In this document: in pieces, positions 5,657 to 7,394 of the stretch
Position numbering within the stretch: position 1 is the stretch's first letter
How the letters are laid out: each line of letters starts with the position of its first letter
Origin: Devosia sp.
GTDB taxonomy: Bacteria; Pseudomonadota; Alphaproteobacteria; Rhizobiales; Devosiaceae
Reading direction: 5' to 3'
DNA length: 7,394 nucleotides
NCBI GenBank assembly: GCA_028290245.1
Contig: JAQGKG010000183.1
Coordinates: forward strand, 1 to 7,394
The notes under the pieces: model-generated
Database searches by the model: none
What the model saw: only the letters and a program-made list of their open reading frames with translations
What the model was told of the DNA's origin: nothing
Position numbers and translations under genes: made by a program

Positions 5657-6007
5657 ATGCTTGATCCTCTTCCGCGACCGATCGGCGGCTATTGGGGAGA
5701 CTGGCAGGATGCCGTCTGCGACCATACGGCCGAGGCTTTGCTGGACCGCTGCGTTGCAGCTCGCATGCTCGAACACGTCAATCCGGACGTGCCCAGCCCC
5801 GGCTTCGTCATTCCAATCCTGCACTGGCTCGGCACGCCGCAGATGTTCTGGGACAGTGATATCGGCAAGACGATCGAGACCATCGCCTATTCGCTGTACC
5901 GCAAGCTCAATCCGCGGCTTGAAGCGCGGGCCGACGAAATCATCGACATATATGAAAAGCTGCAGGATCCGGACGGAATGCTTGTCTGGCTGCGCCAGAA
6001 CTTCTGA
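5657..6007 (+). pseudogene. Truncated GH127 (DUF1680) beta-L-arabinofuranosidase-like gene, N-terminal remnant
   Basis: The 116-residue reading frame matches the start of GH127 proteins, which normally run to about 600 residues and release beta-L-arabinofuranose from plant glycans. Visible family marks are IGGYWGDWQDAV (9-20), PQMFWDSDIGKTIE (61-74), a helix with AYSLYRKLNPRLEARADEI (77-95) and KLQDPDG (101-107). In intact members the last motif continues as a Tyr-Leu segment of the catalytic (alpha/alpha) barrel. Here, after Gly107, the sequence turns to MLVWLRQNF and stops. The acid/base Glu and the zinc-bound nucleophile Cys of the family lie in the missing part, so the product cannot be active. 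There is no clear ribosome site before ATG 5657. The remaining ~500 codons are absent: treZ starts 80 bp later, and 6008-6087 shows no recognisable GH127 sequence in any frame. This suggests an internal deletion. A small intact protein reusing this segment is less likely. Confidence 0.78.
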
Positions 6008-6087
6008 GGAGGAGATGCACTGGCGACCTTCCGGAACGAACAATGTCACGCTCCGTTTTGACAGTGTTCGAACAGATTGGCCCTTAG

Positions 6088-7394
6088 ATGTCCCATCCCG
6101 CCCGATTTGGCGCTGTCATCGTCGGCGATGGCACGCGGTTCTCGCTTTGGGCTTCAGGGCACAAGACGGCTTCAGTTGAAATCGAGGGACACGGTACCTT
6201 CCCGCTTGAATCGACCGGGAACGGCTACTTCGAAGTTGAGGTGCCGGATGTCGGGCCCGGCGCGCTTTACGGGTTTCGGATTGACGATGGCCCGCGACTG
6301 CCCGACCTCGCCTCGCGCTACCAGCCACAGGGCAGCGACGGGCCGTCCATGGTGGTCGCCAGTGATTTTCCCTGGACAGATGAAAACTGGCATGGCGTCG
6401 AGCGCCGGGATGCGGTGCTCTACGAATTGCACATTGGCACCTTCACCGCTGAAGGCACCTGGACGGCCGCCGGAGCGAAGCTGAGCCAATTGCGGGACAT
6501 TGGCGTTAACGTGGTACAGATCATGCCAGTTGGCACCTTCAAGGGTGATTTCGGCTGGGGCTATGACACCATTTTGCCCTATGCACCTTTCGCGCCATAC
6601 GGCCTTCCGTCGGACATGCGCGCTTTTGTCGATACCGCGCATGCACTTGGCATCGGCGTCATTCTCGATGTTGTCTACAATCATGCCGGTCTGGGCGATT
6701 TCTATGGTGCGTATAGCGCGCAGTATCTCACCGAGGGCGAAGGGACTGAATGGGGCGCGTCGTTCAACTATGATGGTGAGGGCGCTAACGCCGTGCGCCA
6801 GTTCATCATTGGTAACGCGGTCTACTGGATCGAGGACTTTCATCTTGATGGCCTGCGGATAGACGCCGCTCAAGCCATGCACGACACCAGCGACGAGCAC
6901 ATCCTTGCCGAGATGACCCGTGCCGTACGTGATGCTGCAGGCCAGCAAAAAGTTTATGTGGTAGTGGAAAACCAGCCGCAGGAACACCTGATGATCGATC
7001 CGCCCGAGCATGGCGGCTATGGCGTCGACGCCATGGTCAGCGATGATTTTCAGCACGCCGTTCGTGTGGCCATCACCGGGCATAATGACTTCTACTACCG
7101 CGACTATCTCGGGACGCCCCAGGAGCTTATCTCGGCGCTGAAGTATGGGTTTCTCTATCAAGGCCAGCGTTCGCACATGCGCGACACGGCCTATGGCACC
7201 TATAATCTCGAAACGCCGCCGGAACACTTCGTACATTTCCTTGAGAACCACGACCAGGTGGCCAACTCGGCCCGAGGGTTTCGGCTTTCCACGCTTACTT
7301 CGCCCGCACGACTGCGCGCGGTTACTGCACTTTTCCTGCTCGGACCGCAGACGCCCTGCCTGTTTCAAGGTCAGGAATTTGGCGCCACCAATCC
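6088..7394 (+). CDS. treZ: Malto-oligosyltrehalose trehalohydrolase (partial, C-terminus beyond window)
   Basis: TreZ (EC 3.2.1.141, GH13) cleaves trehalose from maltooligosyl-trehalose made by TreY, in the cytoplasmic glycogen-to-trehalose route. The visible 435 residues are most of an expected 570-600. An N-terminal beta-sandwich (1-100; FGAVIVGDGTRFSLWAS near 7-23) is followed by YELHIGTFTAEGTW (112-125), FGWGYDTILPYAPFAPYG (155-172) and the four GH13 regions: DVVYNH (194-199), GLRIDAAQA (255-263; nucleophile Asp259), VVVENQ (291-296; acid Glu294) and FLENHDQVAN (384-393; Asp389). An in-frame TAG ends directly before ATG 6088, so no earlier start is possible, yet the ribosome site is weak. 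Motifs differ from common TreZ forms: AGLGDFY replaces FGPxGNY after YNH, and ENHDQVAN replaces QNHDQVGN. It is thus a divergent member. TreY and the debranching enzyme may lie to the right. Confidence 0.88.
   Translation, partial: MSHPARFGAVIVGDGTRFSLWASGHKTASVEIEGHGTFPLESTGNGYFEVEVPDVGPGALYGFRIDDGPRLPDLASRYQPQGSDGPSMVVASDFPWTDENWHGVERRDAVLYELHIGTFTAEGTWTAAGAKLSQLRDIGVNVVQIMPVGTFKGDFGWGYDTILPYAPFAPYGLPSDMRAFVDTAHALGIGVILDVVYNHAGLGDFYGAYSAQYLTEGEGTEWGASFNYDGEGANAVRQFIIGNAVYWIEDFHLDGLRIDAAQAMHDTSDEHILAEMTRAVRDAAGQQKVYVVVENQPQEHLMIDPPEHGGYGVDAMVSDDFQHAVRVAITGHNDFYYRDYLGTPQELISALKYGFLYQGQRSHMRDTAYGTYNLETPPEHFVHFLENHDQVANSARGFRLSTLTSPARLRAVTALFLLGPQTPCLFQGQEFGATN

Noticed and set aside
6058..6086. 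Perfect TTGACA 25 bp before the treZ ATG as a promoter
   Set aside because: The bases 16-18 nt downstream make no acceptable -10, and transcription would start inside the coding sequence.
6008..6179. GAGGAGG followed by ATG 6015 as a small gene before treZ
   Set aside because: The ATG is too close to the purine run, and the 55-codon frame overlaps treZ in another frame with no recognisable protein.
6172..7368. 398-codon open frame on the minus strand opposite treZ
   Set aside because: It is fully antisense to a gene with clear GH13 motifs. Long antisense frames are common in GC-rich genes, and the translation has no recognisable domain.
1..7394. CRISPR array, tRNA or rRNA, insertion sequence ends, phage or defence genes
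   Set aside because: No regularly spaced repeats, cloverleaf-like sequences, transposase motifs or long terminal inverted repeats were found on either strand by reading.

Overview
The window looks like chromosomal DNA of an alphaproteobacterium, most likely from the Hyphomicrobiales (Rhizobium or Devosia relatives). The reasons are GC-rich coding sequence with strong third-position G/C bias, a rhizobial-type 70-residue cold-shock protein, an NMT1-type ABC solute-binding protein next to a creatininase-family hydrolase, and a TreZ-type trehalose enzyme. The genus is an inference; no rRNA or other marker gene is present.

Region 1 (1-2299) is a divergent metabolic cluster. On the minus strand lies the N-terminal ~299 residues of a secreted ABC transporter solute-binding protein of the NMT1/ThiY/RibY type, cut off by the window edge. 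On the plus strand, two closely spaced genes encode a RidA-family protein that lacks the catalytic arginine and a creatininase-family metal-dependent amidohydrolase. The simplest reading is uptake of a small N-heterocycle or amide followed by hydrolysis. The substrate cannot be read from the sequence.

Region 2 (2374-4915) is a redox module: a LysR regulator (minus) divergent from a classical short-chain dehydrogenase/reductase and then a small Rossmann protein of the F420-dependent NADP reductase-like family (both plus). The LysR probably controls the two oxidoreductase genes.

Region 3 (4916-5656) is centred on a CspA-family cold-shock gene on the minus strand. Its 3' side holds three successive stem-loops, the last a UUCG-loop intrinsic terminator. 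Its 5' side has a long leader with several possible stems and a weak candidate promoter about 150 nt upstream.

Region 4 (5657-7394) begins with a truncated N-terminal piece of a GH127 (DUF1680) beta-L-arabinofuranosidase-like gene, read here as a pseudogene. It is followed by treZ (malto-oligosyltrehalose trehalohydrolase), which runs off the right edge with its GH13 catalytic triad already visible. No tRNA, rRNA, CRISPR array, insertion sequence or phage gene was seen. The strongest candidates for something undescribed are the RidA-like/creatininase/transporter cluster and the multi-hairpin 3' end of the cold-shock transcript.
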